Part shown: piece by piece, positions 26,501 to 35,465 of the stretch
How the letters are laid out: every line of letters begins with the position of its first letter
Numbering within the stretch: the first letter of the stretch is position 1
Source of the DNA: UBA6168 sp041163745
GTDB taxonomy: Bacteria; Bacteroidota; Bacteroidia; Chitinophagales; Saprospiraceae
NCBI GenBank assembly: GCA_041163745.1
Contig: JBEAQU010000068.1
Coordinates: forward strand, 27,873-91,872
Reading direction: 5' to 3'
DNA: 64,000 nucleotides
Notes under the pieces: generated by a model
Databases searched by the model: none
What the model was told of the DNA's origin: nothing
What the model saw: the letters and a program-made list of their open reading frames with translations, nothing else
Position numbers and translations under genes: made by a program

Positions 26501-27222
26501 TCGAAGATGCTGTTGACCTGGTTCACTACGTTCGTGACGGAGGAAAGCACATTGGCGACGGTTCCGCCGGCATTGTTGGAGTATTCCGCGGTAGTGGCGA
26601 CTGCGAGCCGGTAGGTATGCAGGTTGACGGGATCCCCGGCACGGAAAAAGCTGCCCAGGCTCGGGTCTTCCGCCAGGGATTCGTCCGTTCCCGCCGTATG
26701 GAGGCCACAGAAATCCGCCGCGGCGGCATCGGCAGGATGAGCATCCGCCAGTCGGTAGCTCATGTACCGGGTGTTGTCGGCGGTGGATTGGGTGGAGACG
26801 AACCATACACCTTCCCGGCCGTGCACGATGGCATTCAATCCCAGGGTGGTGCATGCCAGCCGCAGGGTGGCGCCGGAAGCGGAAGAGCGGCCGCCGTAGG
26901 TCCTGATCTGGGGAAAGCGGGCCGCCAGGCCGGCTTCCATCACGGGGGAATCCCAGACCTGGAACGATTCCCATCCGCCGTCCGGGGTGGGAAGCTCCAG
27001 CTGGAGGGTTGTCCCCCCGGGTGTGGCGGGAGCCTGCCGCAGGTAGTTGACAAGATCGCCATACGCCAGGGAGAGGCTCCGGAACGTGGTCGGGAAGACC
27101 ACCTCCTGCCCTGGGGTAAGGTCTGTGGGAGCGGGCAGCGGTTGCCAAAATCCGGCGGAAGATTGTGCTGCGAGCAGCAAGGTGCCGGCCATGAAACCGG
27201 AAAGGAGAATCAGACGCTTCAT
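23587..27222 (-). CDS. Secreted reprolysin-like zinc metalloprotease with T9SS sorting domain (paralogue 1)
   Basis: A 1211-residue exoprotein. It has a signal peptide (MKRLILLSGFMAGTLLLAAQ), a propeptide-like region, then a metzincin-type catalytic domain with HEVGHQFNATH (His343, Glu344, His347, His353) and a Met in SSIMSYNG as the Met-turn. Ig/fibronectin-like segments follow (about 560-850), then a proprotein-convertase P-like domain (about 880-1020). The end is a type IX sorting domain (YPNPTAG... to LLLKQSF), which directs export and surface attachment. The usual Gly of HExxHxxGxxH is Asn350. The downstream-strand neighbour is a close paralogue with the same domain order. It is likely a surface or released protease for protein degradation. 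Confidence 0.92.
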   Translation of the reverse strand: MKRLILLSGFMAGTLLLAAQSSAGFWQPLPAPTDLTPGQEVVFPTTFRSLSLAYGDLVNYLRQAPATPGGTTLQLELPTPDGGWESFQVWDSPVMEAGLAARFPQIRTYGGRSSASGATLRLACTTLGLNAIVHGREGVWFVSTQSTADNTRYMSYRLADAHPADAAAADFCGLHTAGTDESLAEDPSLGSFFRAGDPVNLHTYRLAVATTAEYSNNAGGTVANVLSSVTNVVNQVNSIFERDGGIRLVLIDNTTETFFFNAGTDPYTNGNTQNMLQQNLDVLNAAYTNNGYDIGHVFGTNGGGLAALASVCSGGLDSGHKSRGASCRFGPYMGNLFYLIVGHEVGHQFNATHTFNKCDDENETPATAYEPGSGSSIMSYNGNGVCGPNHLQATSDPYFHINSMERIRAFSRNLNTGGTCATIVSTGNHDPDAVIPIPGGFSIPIGTPFELTGSATDMDGDDLSYSWEQYDLGPPVVLGSTAGTAPLFRSFPPSGSPLRVFPRMATIVANTNDPQELLPSLSRVLTFRFTARDNHPAGGGYDFQEIQFNASSQAGPFVVTQPDAAGIQWEVGQYVEVTWDVAQTDQAPVNCQSVNIRLSLDGGFTYPLTLLSQTPNDGSAFVVVPNTPGTMARIRVEAADNIFFDISNQDFTILPPAQPGFSLLSSPEEGSVCTPEPFVITLQTDSLLGFSNPVTFSVTGLPAGATASFSENPVLPGSTTTLTILTDQVTDHGVFDVQILAEAADASPATRQASLFFISSDFSALAPLSPADGASGLSGLPDFSWTDLPNATLYDIQIATDPGFSDIVDEAYGIVSADYTPALTLSDNTVYYWRLRASNSCTQGVFQDPASFHTIAQTCRTIVRPDTVWQISSAGLPYLQDKIDIQESGIISDINVRNIKGSHDAVGDMAFRLKNPAGDSVTLLSSPPCNSSAFNLGFDDQSPLTSIPCPPNTGLQYRPQQELAAFNGGNVEGTWTLVVAIVNTLGSGGAFNGWALEYCASLLPKDPYLVKNDTLAVPPGDTRLIYKDHLVVEDEDNLPSELTFTVVTNTQAGTLLLNGQPLGTGGQFTMLDVYSSSLQYANTDPAAPADYFTFGVSDGNGGYFGTPRFHIRMDPNAAPSSTNNPGVPRPLTVYPNPTAGAVTLSWGEPLPTEGILTVSDLQGRRLRQVLVPATASQWPFLPEDLATGLYLVRLQSGHQVRTGKLLLKQSF

Positions 27223-27346
27223 AGGGTAGCAGCGATGAGATTGAAGGGTGACGGGGTATCCGCCGGCTCATATCGGCCGGAAACCCTGCCGCAACCCCTG
27301 GTTAGGTTGACGTGTTTCTTACGTTCCCCGCCATATGGCCAAGAAC

Positions 27347-27395
27347 GGATGACCGGTTCGGTCCGCACCGATCCGTCCGCACCGACCGGTCATCC
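27347..27395. terminator. Perfect 11-base hairpin between the two protease genes
   Basis: GGATGACCGGT (27347-27357) pairs perfectly with ACCGGTCATCC (27385-27395), and the loop holds a smaller stem. It lies about 110 bases past the stop of paralogue 2 and 125 bases before the start of paralogue 1. The only T-run (TTTT) follows on the plus strand, where no gene ends, so it may be a weak terminator for the minus strand or a protein-binding palindrome. Nothing else is seen in this 285-base gap. Confidence 0.4.
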
Positions 27396-27507
27396 TTTTA
27401 GGATGGGAACGGCGGATTCCGACGGGATGTGGCGGTCCGAAAGGCCGATTCCGAGGGTTGCGGCTGGCGAAGTGGGCGAGCCATTCCCCGGGGCATACCG
27501 TGGCTGG

Positions 27508-30500
27508 TCACCATCCGTGCTGGACGACGAACAGCCGGGACACCAGCTGCTGGTCTGTGCGCAGGCTGAGGAAATAGCTGCCGGCCGGCAGGTCCTGCAG
27601 CGGCAGGGTATACCGGAATCGGCCGGCAGGCAGGGCGGTGCGCAGCAGCTGCCGGCCTTGCAGGTCATGGACCGTGCAGGTGGCAGCTGTGTCCAGCACC
27701 CTGGGCAGCAGCAGGTTCAGTTGGTCGCTGGCCGGATTGGGAAAGACCGAGAGGGCCAACGGATCCCGGACTTCGCTTGCAATGCCTGTGACGGCGTCCG
27801 CATCGATAACGATATGGACGACCGGGGTGCCGAGCCAACCACCGGTCCCGTCCTCCACGATGAACGTGAAAGCATCCCGGTCGGCGGAGGAATCCGTATG
27901 GGTGTAGGTCACCTTCTGCTGGTGGATGTCCGTCATGCTGAACTGGTCACCCACTTCGAGCGGGAGGCCGTTGCGGGAAAGGAAGCCGGCGTCGGTGTTG
28001 TCCACGATACGGAAGAACAGCTGGTTGCCGGTGTTGTCCTCGTCTTCCGCTGCCAGTTCGTAGTTGTGGATGGTTCTGGTTTCCAGCGGTTTGAGGTAAA
28101 TCGTATCGTTTCGGACAAGATAGGGCGATTTCGGGGTGACACTGGCGCAGAACTGCAGGCTCCACTTCTCCAGGGCGCCGCCCTGCCCGGCGGGATCCAC
28201 CACGGCGATTTTCAGCTGCCATTCGCCCAGGGTGTTTTCCCCGATGAAATTGGCGAGCGGTTCCTCCGGTTTGTAGGCCAGTCCGTTGAGCGGCGGGCAG
28301 TTTATCTCGAAGGGGGATTCGTCGTTGAGCGCCAGGTCGAACAGGGAGGTATTGCCGCAAGCCTGGTCGAAGAGGACCACCTCCGTACCCTGCGGGCTGA
28401 CCAGGGAGGCCTTTATGTCGATCAGGGCGTCATGGTTACCTTTGACTTTGGAGACATTGACATCGGAGATGATGCCGTTCTGTATGATGGGCAGGGAGGA
28501 GGAGACGACGGGCAGGCCGATTCCGGAGATCTGCTTGGGCACATCGTTGCTGTTGAAGGTTTCGCAGCTGACCGTACGGGTCTGGAAAGAGACGGGAGAC
28601 AGGAAAGCCGATTTCCCGCATTCATTGGAAGGACGGACGCGCCAGTAGTAGATGGTGCTTTCCAACAAGGCCACGGTAGGGATGTAGGTGGCATCCGACA
28701 GCCCGGCGGCGGCATCGATGATGGTGGCCGGTTCGAAGGTCGGGCTCGAGGCCAGCTCGAAATCGTAGGCATCCGCCTGCGGGAGGTCGGTCCAGGTGAA
28801 GACAGGCAGGAGGCCCAGGCTGGATTGGCCGTCGGCGGGGTCTTGTAGCGCCAGGGCGGAGAAGTCGCTGTAGACGACATTCAGAAAGAGGGTGCGGTAG
28901 GTCGTGTCCGTTCCGGATATGGCCTGGAGTGCCACTTCGAAGGCACCGTCTGCGGAGACGGAGGTCATGTCGAGGCTCAGCGTGGTGGTTTGGCCGGGCT
29001 GGACCGGGTTTTCGGAAAAGAGGACGGACACGCCTGGCGGAAGCCCTTCGGTGACGGCGAAGGAGACGGGTTGGTCGAAGTCCATGACACTACCGGTCTC
29101 GAGGGAGAAGACGGCGATGTCCGGGACGCAGGTCTGTTGGTACTGGGGGCCGACGACGAGGGTGTAGGAAGGCTCGTCTGCCGGCGCGATGATGAACGGA
29201 TGGTCGGAGATATCGAAGAAGATATTGTTGGCGGCCTCCACACGGATGCGGGCGTTGCTGGTGGCGACGTCCGGTACGAAGACCGTTTCGGCGCCGTCAT
29301 TGGGCGTGGCGACGGCGAGCAGGTGAGGGAAGGTGAGCCCCCCGTCTACGGAGAGCCTGATGTTCACGGCCTTGCAGGCCACCAGGTCGTTGTCCGTGTT
29401 GGCGACGTCCCAGGAGACGGTCACTTCCTCGCCGGCTTTCCAGCTCACATCGGGCGTATTGGGATATTCCACCAGGAAAGGACCGGCGGAGGCGGTGGCG
29501 TTGAAGGAGACGTCCTTCCAGGTCACGCCGCCGGCTCCTTCGTCCGTGTTGTTGTCACGTACGGTGACACGGAGCTTGATCTTTCTGGAATAGCTCGGCA
29601 GCACTTCGGTGTTTTCCGAACCGTTGTTCAGCAGGGTGGCCATCCGCGGGAACACCCGCCGCGGGGAGGCGCTGGGGTCGAAGCTGCGGAAGAGGGGGGA
29701 TTCCCCGAGGGGCGTGCCGAGGGTGGCGTTGGGCCCCAGGTCGACCTGTTCCCAGCAGTAGGTGAGGGGGTCTCCGTCGGCATCGGAAGCGGTGGCGGAC
29801 ACCTCGAACGGTGTGCCGATCGGGATGTGGAAGCCGTTTCCGTAGGGCAGCTCCACGGCAGGGGAATGGTTGCTGGTGACCATCTTGCTGGGGCAGACAT
29901 TGCCGCCGCCGTTGTGGGTGTAGGTCCAGAACTCCTCGATGGTGCCGCCGTGGTAGTGGATGTTGGCCGGTCCGGGGATGTTGTTTTGCCCGCAGGCCCC
30001 CTGGTAGGACAGAATGGTGCTGCCACTGCCGGGTTCGTATGCCGAACCGGAGTGGAACTGCCCTTCCTGCCCGGGGCAGTTGTTGAAGGTGTGGCCGCCG
30101 GTGAACTGGTGGCCCATCTCGTGGGCGGCGATGGACAGGGTGGTGGCGACGACGTTGCTGCTGAAATGGCAGGTCACGCCGCGGGCTTTCCCCGCACTGC
30201 AGACGGAGCCGCTGACAACGCCGCCCACATCGCTGCAGGCGCCGGTGAAGACGTGGCCCACATCGAAATTGGAAAGACCGATGACTTGGTTGAGGACGTT
30301 TTCGTTTTGTCCGAGCAAGGCGGTGCCGACGGTGGAATTGTTATAAGGGTCACCGTCGGGATCCAGGAACACGATCAGGTCGTTGTTCGCGATGAGCACC
30401 AATCGCATGTCCATGTCCCGTTCCAGGACGCTGTTCAGTGTGTTGGCTGCCAGCACGAGGGAGGAGAGGACCAGCTCCAGGGTTCCGCCGTGACCGACGG

Positions 30501-31188
30501 CATATTCGCCGGTGCAGGCCAGTGCGAACTGATAAGCACGAAGTTCGGTGGGCTCCCCTTCTCCCCCACCCCGCAGGGGGCTGCCGGAGAGGCCGGTCGG
30601 CAGGTCGCTTGCCGGTGCCGCGGAGGACGATTCCATGTCCACCTTGACCGGCAGGGACGGCAGGTCTAGGCCTTCCCAGATGAAGTTGGAATGCGGGAAG
30701 CAGGCATAATATTGGGTTTGGGCGGACGCCAAGGGGATGACCAGGGATCCGCCGGCAGGACCGGCGACGACGGCATGGAAACCGTCCGGGCCGTAACCAA
30801 GGCGGGCCGTACGGGAAGGATCGGACATCCCTCGCCCCGCGAAGGTCCGGATCTGGGGGAATCGGGCGGCCAGATCGGGATGCATCACGGAGGATTCCCA
30901 TACGCGGAAGGTTTCCATGGTGCCGTCCGGCATCGGAAGCTGGAGCTGCAGGGCGCCCGCCCTGGCGGCCGGCGACCCTTCGGCCGGTGCGTTCCGCAAG
31001 GTGTTCACCATGGCGGGGAAATCCAGGCTCAGCAGGAGATGGGTTTCTGGCAGCGCGACCGTTTCGGCCGATTCGGGCAGGAATACCTCCCCGTAGGAAA
31101 CCTGTTTCCACCCGTTTGCAGGCTCCTGGCCATGACATACGGCCGCGGAAACCAGGAAAAGAGATAAAAGTTTGAATCTCATCACCAT
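27508..31188 (-). CDS. Secreted reprolysin-like zinc metalloprotease with T9SS sorting domain (paralogue 2)
   Basis: A 1226-residue exoprotein from ATG 31188 (or ATG 31182, two codons on), chosen because it opens a signal peptide MRFKLLSLFLVSAAVCHGQ; the longer frame upstream is leader. The layout repeats paralogue 1: N-terminal pro-region (VWESSVMHPDLAARFPQIRTF), catalytic domain with HEMGHQFTGGH (first His at residue 356), a Met in STILSYQG's place being absent (Leu there), Ig-like segments, a P-like domain and a C-terminal sorting domain (FPNPASDQLNL... ). The tandem order and shared phrases such as FPRMAT and IRVEA.NIFFDIS show gene duplication. It probably degrades extracellular protein. 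The change at the Met-turn position deserves checking against an alignment. Confidence 0.92.
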   Translation of the reverse strand: MVMRFKLLSLFLVSAAVCHGQEPANGWKQVSYGEVFLPESAETVALPETHLLLSLDFPAMVNTLRNAPAEGSPAARAGALQLQLPMPDGTMETFRVWESSVMHPDLAARFPQIRTFAGRGMSDPSRTARLGYGPDGFHAVVAGPAGGSLVIPLASAQTQYYACFPHSNFIWEGLDLPSLPVKVDMESSSAAPASDLPTGLSGSPLRGGGEGEPTELRAYQFALACTGEYAVGHGGTLELVLSSLVLAANTLNSVLERDMDMRLVLIANNDLIVFLDPDGDPYNNSTVGTALLGQNENVLNQVIGLSNFDVGHVFTGACSDVGGVVSGSVCSAGKARGVTCHFSSNVVATTLSIAAHEMGHQFTGGHTFNNCPGQEGQFHSGSAYEPGSGSTILSYQGACGQNNIPGPANIHYHGGTIEEFWTYTHNGGGNVCPSKMVTSNHSPAVELPYGNGFHIPIGTPFEVSATASDADGDPLTYCWEQVDLGPNATLGTPLGESPLFRSFDPSASPRRVFPRMATLLNNGSENTEVLPSYSRKIKLRVTVRDNNTDEGAGGVTWKDVSFNATASAGPFLVEYPNTPDVSWKAGEEVTVSWDVANTDNDLVACKAVNIRLSVDGGLTFPHLLAVATPNDGAETVFVPDVATSNARIRVEAANNIFFDISDHPFIIAPADEPSYTLVVGPQYQQTCVPDIAVFSLETGSVMDFDQPVSFAVTEGLPPGVSVLFSENPVQPGQTTTLSLDMTSVSADGAFEVALQAISGTDTTYRTLFLNVVYSDFSALALQDPADGQSSLGLLPVFTWTDLPQADAYDFELASSPTFEPATIIDAAAGLSDATYIPTVALLESTIYYWRVRPSNECGKSAFLSPVSFQTRTVSCETFNSNDVPKQISGIGLPVVSSSLPIIQNGIISDVNVSKVKGNHDALIDIKASLVSPQGTEVVLFDQACGNTSLFDLALNDESPFEINCPPLNGLAYKPEEPLANFIGENTLGEWQLKIAVVDPAGQGGALEKWSLQFCASVTPKSPYLVRNDTIYLKPLETRTIHNYELAAEDEDNTGNQLFFRIVDNTDAGFLSRNGLPLEVGDQFSMTDIHQQKVTYTHTDSSADRDAFTFIVEDGTGGWLGTPVVHIVIDADAVTGIASEVRDPLALSVFPNPASDQLNLLLPRVLDTAATCTVHDLQGRQLLRTALPAGRFRYTLPLQDLPAGSYFLSLRTDQQLVSRLFVVQHGW

Positions 31189-31321
31189 GCTTTGTTTTGT
31201 TGTAAAGATATGGAATTGCGGCGGAAGAGGCCGGACTTCACAGGAAACAAAGGTAAGTTGGATTGGGATGGAATGAAAAGGTCTTAAACTAATCTTTGGT
31301 TTTTCAACTGACATTTGCGAC

Positions 31322-31679
31322 GGGCGCAAATCCAATTGCCCGTTCCGCTAAGATCTGAGTTGATGCGCCATGTTGCGGCCGACGTGGTGATGGTATGGCG
31401 GGCTCGTTGTTCAAGGGAGGTCCCTTCTCCCCGTTTGCGGGGAGCGCTGGTCTGTGAATTTCAGAGAATCAGGCGAGTTACGGTTTTTTTTCTTTTGTAA
31501 TTTTTTGATTGGCCGTTTGTCGGCAATTTGTTTGCTTTTTAATGTCCAGGATTTTGCTCTCTGCGCAGCGGGAAGGGGTTGCGGCGTCGGGCAGATTCGG
31601 TATGGATGGGGAAGGCTTGCTCCCCGCCAGGTCGGCGGGTCTGCTACTGATTTGTGAACCGACTGTTTGGTTTGCGCGC
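31322..31679 (+). repeat. Dispersed MITE-like repeat, copy C (near complete)
   Basis: A 358-base element with left end GGGCGCAAATCCAATTGCC and right end (complement) GCGCGCAAACCAAACAGTC. The middle has GAATTTCAGAGAATCAGG, a T-run and TTTTTTGATTGG, shared with other copies. The flanks TTTGCGAC and TTTGCGGC differ at one base of eight and could be a target-site duplication. It lies between the start of protease paralogue 2 and the stop of ugd, and encodes nothing. Confidence 0.7.
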
Positions 31680-31776
31680 TTTGCGGCAGGCACAAGCGGA
31701 GGTGTGCCGGCAAGGTAGCCGGCGGGTGCGCCCGTCCCCTCTCGACGGACCGGGCGCACCAACCGGATAAGCAGGG

Positions 31777-33090
31777 TCAGGACACCGTGCGGCGTCCGAT
31801 GCTTTCATACTGGAAACCTTTGCCCGCCATATTGTCCACATCGTACAGGTTGCGGCCGTCGAAGATGACCGGCTGGGACAACAGTTGTTTCATGACCGAA
31901 AAGCTCGGGGTACGGAAGACGCTCCACTCCGTGACAATCGCCAGCGCATCGGCGCCGATGAGCGCCTCGTACTGGTCCTGCACCAGCTGGACCTTCTCCC
32001 CGTACAGGGCGGTGACATGGTGCATGGCCTCCGGGTCGAAAGCCTTGACATGCGCACCGGCCGCCAGCAGGTCGTCAATGAGGTAGAGGGCGGGGGCCTC
32101 CCGGATGTCATCCGTGTTCGGCTTGAAAGCCAATCCCCAGAGGGCGATGGTCTTCCCCTTGAGATCGCCCTGGAAGTGACCCTTTATTTTCTCCGTGAGC
32201 CGATGCTTCTGGAGCGAGTTGACCTCCATCACCGACTTGAGGATCTTGAAATCATATCCGTGGTCTTCCGCCGTCTTGGCAAGGGCCTGCACATCCTTAG
32301 GGAAGCAGGAGCCGCCGTACCCGACGCCCGGAAAAAGGAAACGCTTGCCGATGCGGCTGTCGCTGCCCATCCCGACACGGACGGCATCCACATTGGCACC
32401 GGCGCGCTCACACAGGTTGGCAATCTCGTTCATGAAGGAGATCCGGGCGGCGAGGTAGGAATTGGCCGCATACTTGGTCATTTCGGCCGACCGCTCGTCC
32501 ATGAAGAAGATCGGATTCCCCTGGCGCACGAACGGTTCGTACAGCTGCTTCATGAGCTTGCGGGCCCGCTCCGAGGAGGTGCCCACCACCACCCGGTCGG
32601 GTTTCATGAAATCCTCCACCGCGACGCCTTCCCGCAGAAATTCCGGATTGGACACCACGTCGAACAGGTCTGTGTCCAGGTTTTCCGCCAGAATGGCATG
32701 CACCTTCTCGGCGGTCCCCACCGGAACGGTGCTCTTGTCCACAATGACCTTGTAATCGGTGATGATCCGGGAAAGGTCGGCCGCTACCCCGAGGATGTAT
32801 TTCAAGTCAGCCGAACCATCCTCCCCCGGCGGGGTCGGCAGCGCCAGGAAGATGATTTCCGCCGCCCGGATCCCTTCCGCCAGGTCGGTGGTGAAATGCA
32901 ACCGACCCTGCCGGGTGTTGCGCTCGAACAGCACGTCCAGGCCCGGTTCGTATATCGGGATCTCGCCTGATTGCATCCGCTGGACTTTCCGCTCGTCGAT
33001 GTCCACACATACGACTTGATTGCCGGTCTCGGCAAAACAGGTTCCGGTAACCAGCCCGACGTAACCCGTTCCTACTACTGCGATATTCAT
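31777..33090 (-). CDS. ugd: UDP-glucose 6-dehydrogenase
   Basis: Oxidises UDP-glucose to UDP-glucuronate with two NAD, feeding capsule, polysaccharide or pentose-sugar synthesis. The 437-residue protein is full length: GTGYVGLVTG (7-16) binds NAD, VDKSTVPVGT and SNPEFLREG are substrate-site signatures, and the catalytic Cys262 lies in GGSCFPKD. The C-terminal UDP-binding domain includes GLAFKPNTDDIREAP. The ATG start opens directly into the Rossmann strand. It is a single minus-strand gene with an AT-rich upstream region and a MITE-like repeat behind it. No adjacent polysaccharide genes are visible. Confidence 0.97.
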   Translation of the reverse strand: MNIAVVGTGYVGLVTGTCFAETGNQVVCVDIDERKVQRMQSGEIPIYEPGLDVLFERNTRQGRLHFTTDLAEGIRAAEIIFLALPTPPGEDGSADLKYILGVAADLSRIITDYKVIVDKSTVPVGTAEKVHAILAENLDTDLFDVVSNPEFLREGVAVEDFMKPDRVVVGTSSERARKLMKQLYEPFVRQGNPIFFMDERSAEMTKYAANSYLAARISFMNEIANLCERAGANVDAVRVGMGSDSRIGKRFLFPGVGYGGSCFPKDVQALAKTAEDHGYDFKILKSVMEVNSLQKHRLTEKIKGHFQGDLKGKTIALWGLAFKPNTDDIREAPALYLIDDLLAAGAHVKAFDPEAMHHVTALYGEKVQLVQDQYEALIGADALAIVTEWSVFRTPSFSVMKQLLSQPVIFDGRNLYDVDNMAGKGFQYESIGRRTVS

Positions 33091-33603
33091 GTTTTGCTAT
33101 GGTTTGATGTAAAAATAGGATAATGTATTTAAATTATCAACATATGTTTTGCGTCCAGGGAATATTTGTGGGAGGTTCCGCCCCGGCATACGGACCGACA
33201 GGCGGGGAGGACAGGGGGAGGCGGTCCCTAAGGGAAGGCGGCTGTCGGGGGATCCGGACGGCCTTCCACAGCATCGTCAACATCCGCCGAAGGCGCCATT
33301 GCCTTTGTAAAATTAGGACAAACCACCCATAGGTGTGACCAAGGCGGAACGGCGGGACGAGGCAGCCCGTGCGGTTCCGGTCCGACTTTCGTAACAAGCT
33401 GCCGTTTCGGCGACGGAGAGCAGTCGCAGTGTCCTTAGCATAAAACTTGCCACATCCATACACCGCAATCAATTTTTTGACACGGACCGCCGTTCCCCTC
33501 CGTATTCCCGGTCCTCGGACATCATGATTCCGAGCATCGAAATGACCTCCCCGCGCAGCCAGCCCCGGCGAACAAAGCCTGGTAAACTCAATGTCAAAAT
33601 TTA
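33091..33603. other. Intergenic region upstream of ugd, no gene seen
   Basis: About 510 bases. The first 70 bases are AT-rich and likely hold the ugd promoter, but no exact TAnnTTTG motif is seen. The rest has short frames without recognisable products and runs into the ruined start of the integrase pseudogene. Confidence 0.4.
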
Positions 33604-34247
33604 CCCGACCAGCTCGACAGTTACGCAGACGCCATCAAATTCTATTTTGAAAAAGTCTTGGGAGGAGATCAAGAGTTGTTTGACATCCGGGCCAGGGGTG
33701 CTGAAATTTGCCTGGCGTAATGAGTCAGGAGGAAGTGAAGCAGTTATTCGGGGTCGTTGACAACCTCAAGCACAAGCTCATACTGATGGTGATCTATGGA
33801 GGAGGTTTGCGGGTGAGTGAGTAGGTGAATCTGCGTAAGGACGTTATTCACTTTGACCACATGAAATTGTTCGTCAAGGGAGGGAAGGGCAAAAATGACC
33901 GGTACACCTTGTTGTCGAAAAAATCATTGGTGTCATTGTATCAATATTCAGCGGAATACAACCCGGTGTACTGGTTATTTGAAGGTCAGGATTAAGGTCA
34001 ATATTCCGTGCGCAGTGTACAGGCGGTATTCCCGCAGTCGGTATCGCGGTCGGGCGTGAACCCGTATGCGACAGTGCACACCCTTCGCCATTCCTTTGCG
34101 ACGCATCTGCTGGAAAACGGAACGGATCTTCGCTACATCCAGGAGTTGCTGGGCCATGCATCGAGCAAGACCACGGAAAAATACACGCACATCACCCGCA
34201 AGAGGAAAGGGAAGCTGAAAAGCCCCGTGGACGACTTGGATATTTGA
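33604..34247 (+). pseudogene. Tyrosine recombinase (integrase), frameshifted and interrupted by stops
   Basis: An N-terminal piece (PDQLDSYADAIKFYFEKVLG) is in one frame until TAA 33718-33720. The rest is in another frame from 33720: MSQEEVKQLF, GGGLRVSE, TAG at 33822-33824, VNLRKDV, FVKGGKGKNDRYTLL, TAA at 33993-33995, then the open 34008-34247 part. Catalytic residues are recognisable: Arg in GLRVSE, Lys in GGKGKND, HTLRH, LGHASS and the Tyr nucleophile in TTEKYTHI. One frameshift and two stops, with single-base paths from sense codons (for example TTG to TAG), show a dead gene. The C-terminal 79 residues could still be translated. It marks a past mobile-element insertion beside AT-rich DNA. 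Confidence 0.8.
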
Positions 34248-34412
34248 CAGCGGGGATGTATATTTTTTTTATCTTTTTAAGCTGTAATGATTTGATTGCG
34301 CAGGAGATGAAAGGGGGTAGACACAAGGGAAATATGCGCAATAGGTAGGAGAGTTGCGGATATTAGGATGTTGTGCGTCATTTTAATTGAATACAATAAC
34401 ACAAAAGAGTTT

Positions 34413-35129
34413 ATGACAACAAAAATTACGACCTCGAGGAGAGCAACATTATCATTACTTATTTTTCAATTGATGCTTTTTACGAATCAGGCCTTTGGTC
34501 AAGATGAAGCGTTTGAAATGATAGCAGACTCCCAAATTGTTCATTTATCTCTGGATTATGGAGGTGATCACTTGGGAGTTCGGATATCGAAATTGCCAGC
34601 GAAACTAATTGGTTCCTTGCTTTTTGTTCAAAACATAAGTAAATCGTGTTCCGGAGGTGCAGAAATTGTAGGGCGACAATTCTCCCTAGAATTAAGGGGA
34701 GATTATCGAAGAACCGATACGCTAATCATTTCTGTAGTATCCCGAGGAGACAGGAAACTTCAATACCCGGCAGAAGTATACATTAGAAACAACATGAAAG
34801 GTCAAATAATAATCGGTGCTGATTGTTACGAATTAAACTGTGTGCCCTGGAACGATCCATGGATGCCAACTACGTATGACCCATTCCTTTTTCCAAAATA
34901 TGGCCATTACATTAATCCGAAGAATGGAAAAATTAAGAATGGGAGAAGACTAATAAAATCAGGCTACTACGATGTGTGTGATTTGAAACATTGGAAATAC
35001 ATCAGTCCCTTTGGTTTGTACTACGATAAAAATGGAATTAAACATAGGGGAAGCGATTTAATAACAGAAGGTAAGATTAAATTGTCAGATTGGAACCTGG
35101 ATATCTTTCATCTATATTTTTTTCTGTAA
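34413..35129 (+). CDS. AT-rich secreted protein of unknown function
   Basis: A 238-residue protein from ATG 34413, where a signal peptide begins (MTTKITTSRRATLSLLIF... ending near QAFGQ); the longer frame from 34368 is less likely. The mature part has no family that I recognise. It begins with a beta-rich region, and the second half is rich in Tyr, Lys, Asn and Gly (YGHYINPKNGKIKNG, FGLYYDKNGIKHRG). Base composition is clearly AT-rich against the GC-rich genome, and it lies directly behind the integrase pseudogene, so it was probably acquired horizontally. No partner gene is visible. Confidence 0.6.
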   Translation: MTTKITTSRRATLSLLIFQLMLFTNQAFGQDEAFEMIADSQIVHLSLDYGGDHLGVRISKLPAKLIGSLLFVQNISKSCSGGAEIVGRQFSLELRGDYRRTDTLIISVVSRGDRKLQYPAEVYIRNNMKGQIIIGADCYELNCVPWNDPWMPTTYDPFLFPKYGHYINPKNGKIKNGRRLIKSGYYDVCDLKHWKYISPFGLYYDKNGIKHRGSDLITEGKIKLSDWNLDIFHLYFFL

Positions 35130-35163
35130 ATGTTTTATAATGGAGTTGTTGTGTCGTAATTAG

Positions 35164-35385
35164 TTGATAATCAAATTCCGAATTTTGCCGCAAAAAATTT
35201 TCCATGGCAATAAAATACCAGGATTTACGAAATGGACGACCGTGGAAAGCCAGTGCGGGCTTGTGTTCTTGACAGACCAAATCCAGGAAATGGGAAATGA
35301 ATTGTTCGCCGAAATTTTAAGATTCACAAAGACCAAAAAACGGCTGTGGGATGAATTCAGCGCAGTTTTTCGATTTATCGAGTGA
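35164..35385 (+). CDS. Doubtful short AT-rich frame
   Basis: A 73-codon frame in the AT-rich patch behind the unknown secreted protein. The product has a hydrophobic-aromatic start, and an amphipathic charged end (FTKTKKRLWDEFSAVFRFIE) that could be the tail of a transposase or another broken gene. No family is recognised and the opposite strand is also open, so coding status is uncertain. The following 80 bases to the repeat fragment contain nothing clear. Confidence 0.2.
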   Translation: MIIKFRILPQKIFHGNKIPGFTKWTTVESQCGLVFLTDQIQEMGNELFAEILRFTKTKKRLWDEFSAVFRFIE

Positions 35386-35465
35386 AGACCTTTGGATGAT
35401 TGGCTCAAAATATTTGGGAAGGCACATTCAATATCAGTTACTTGGACCTTAGCGGGAACCGCTGC

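Noticed and set aside
22717..28848. A 2043-codon plus-strand open frame
   Set aside because: It is antisense to the SDR and T9SS protease genes, has no motifs, and arises from high GC and the codon pattern of the minus-strand genes.
33720..34247. Recoding of TAG/TAA or an alternative genetic code in the integrase
   Set aside because: There is also a frameshift and all neighbouring genes use normal stops, so simple decay is the better explanation.
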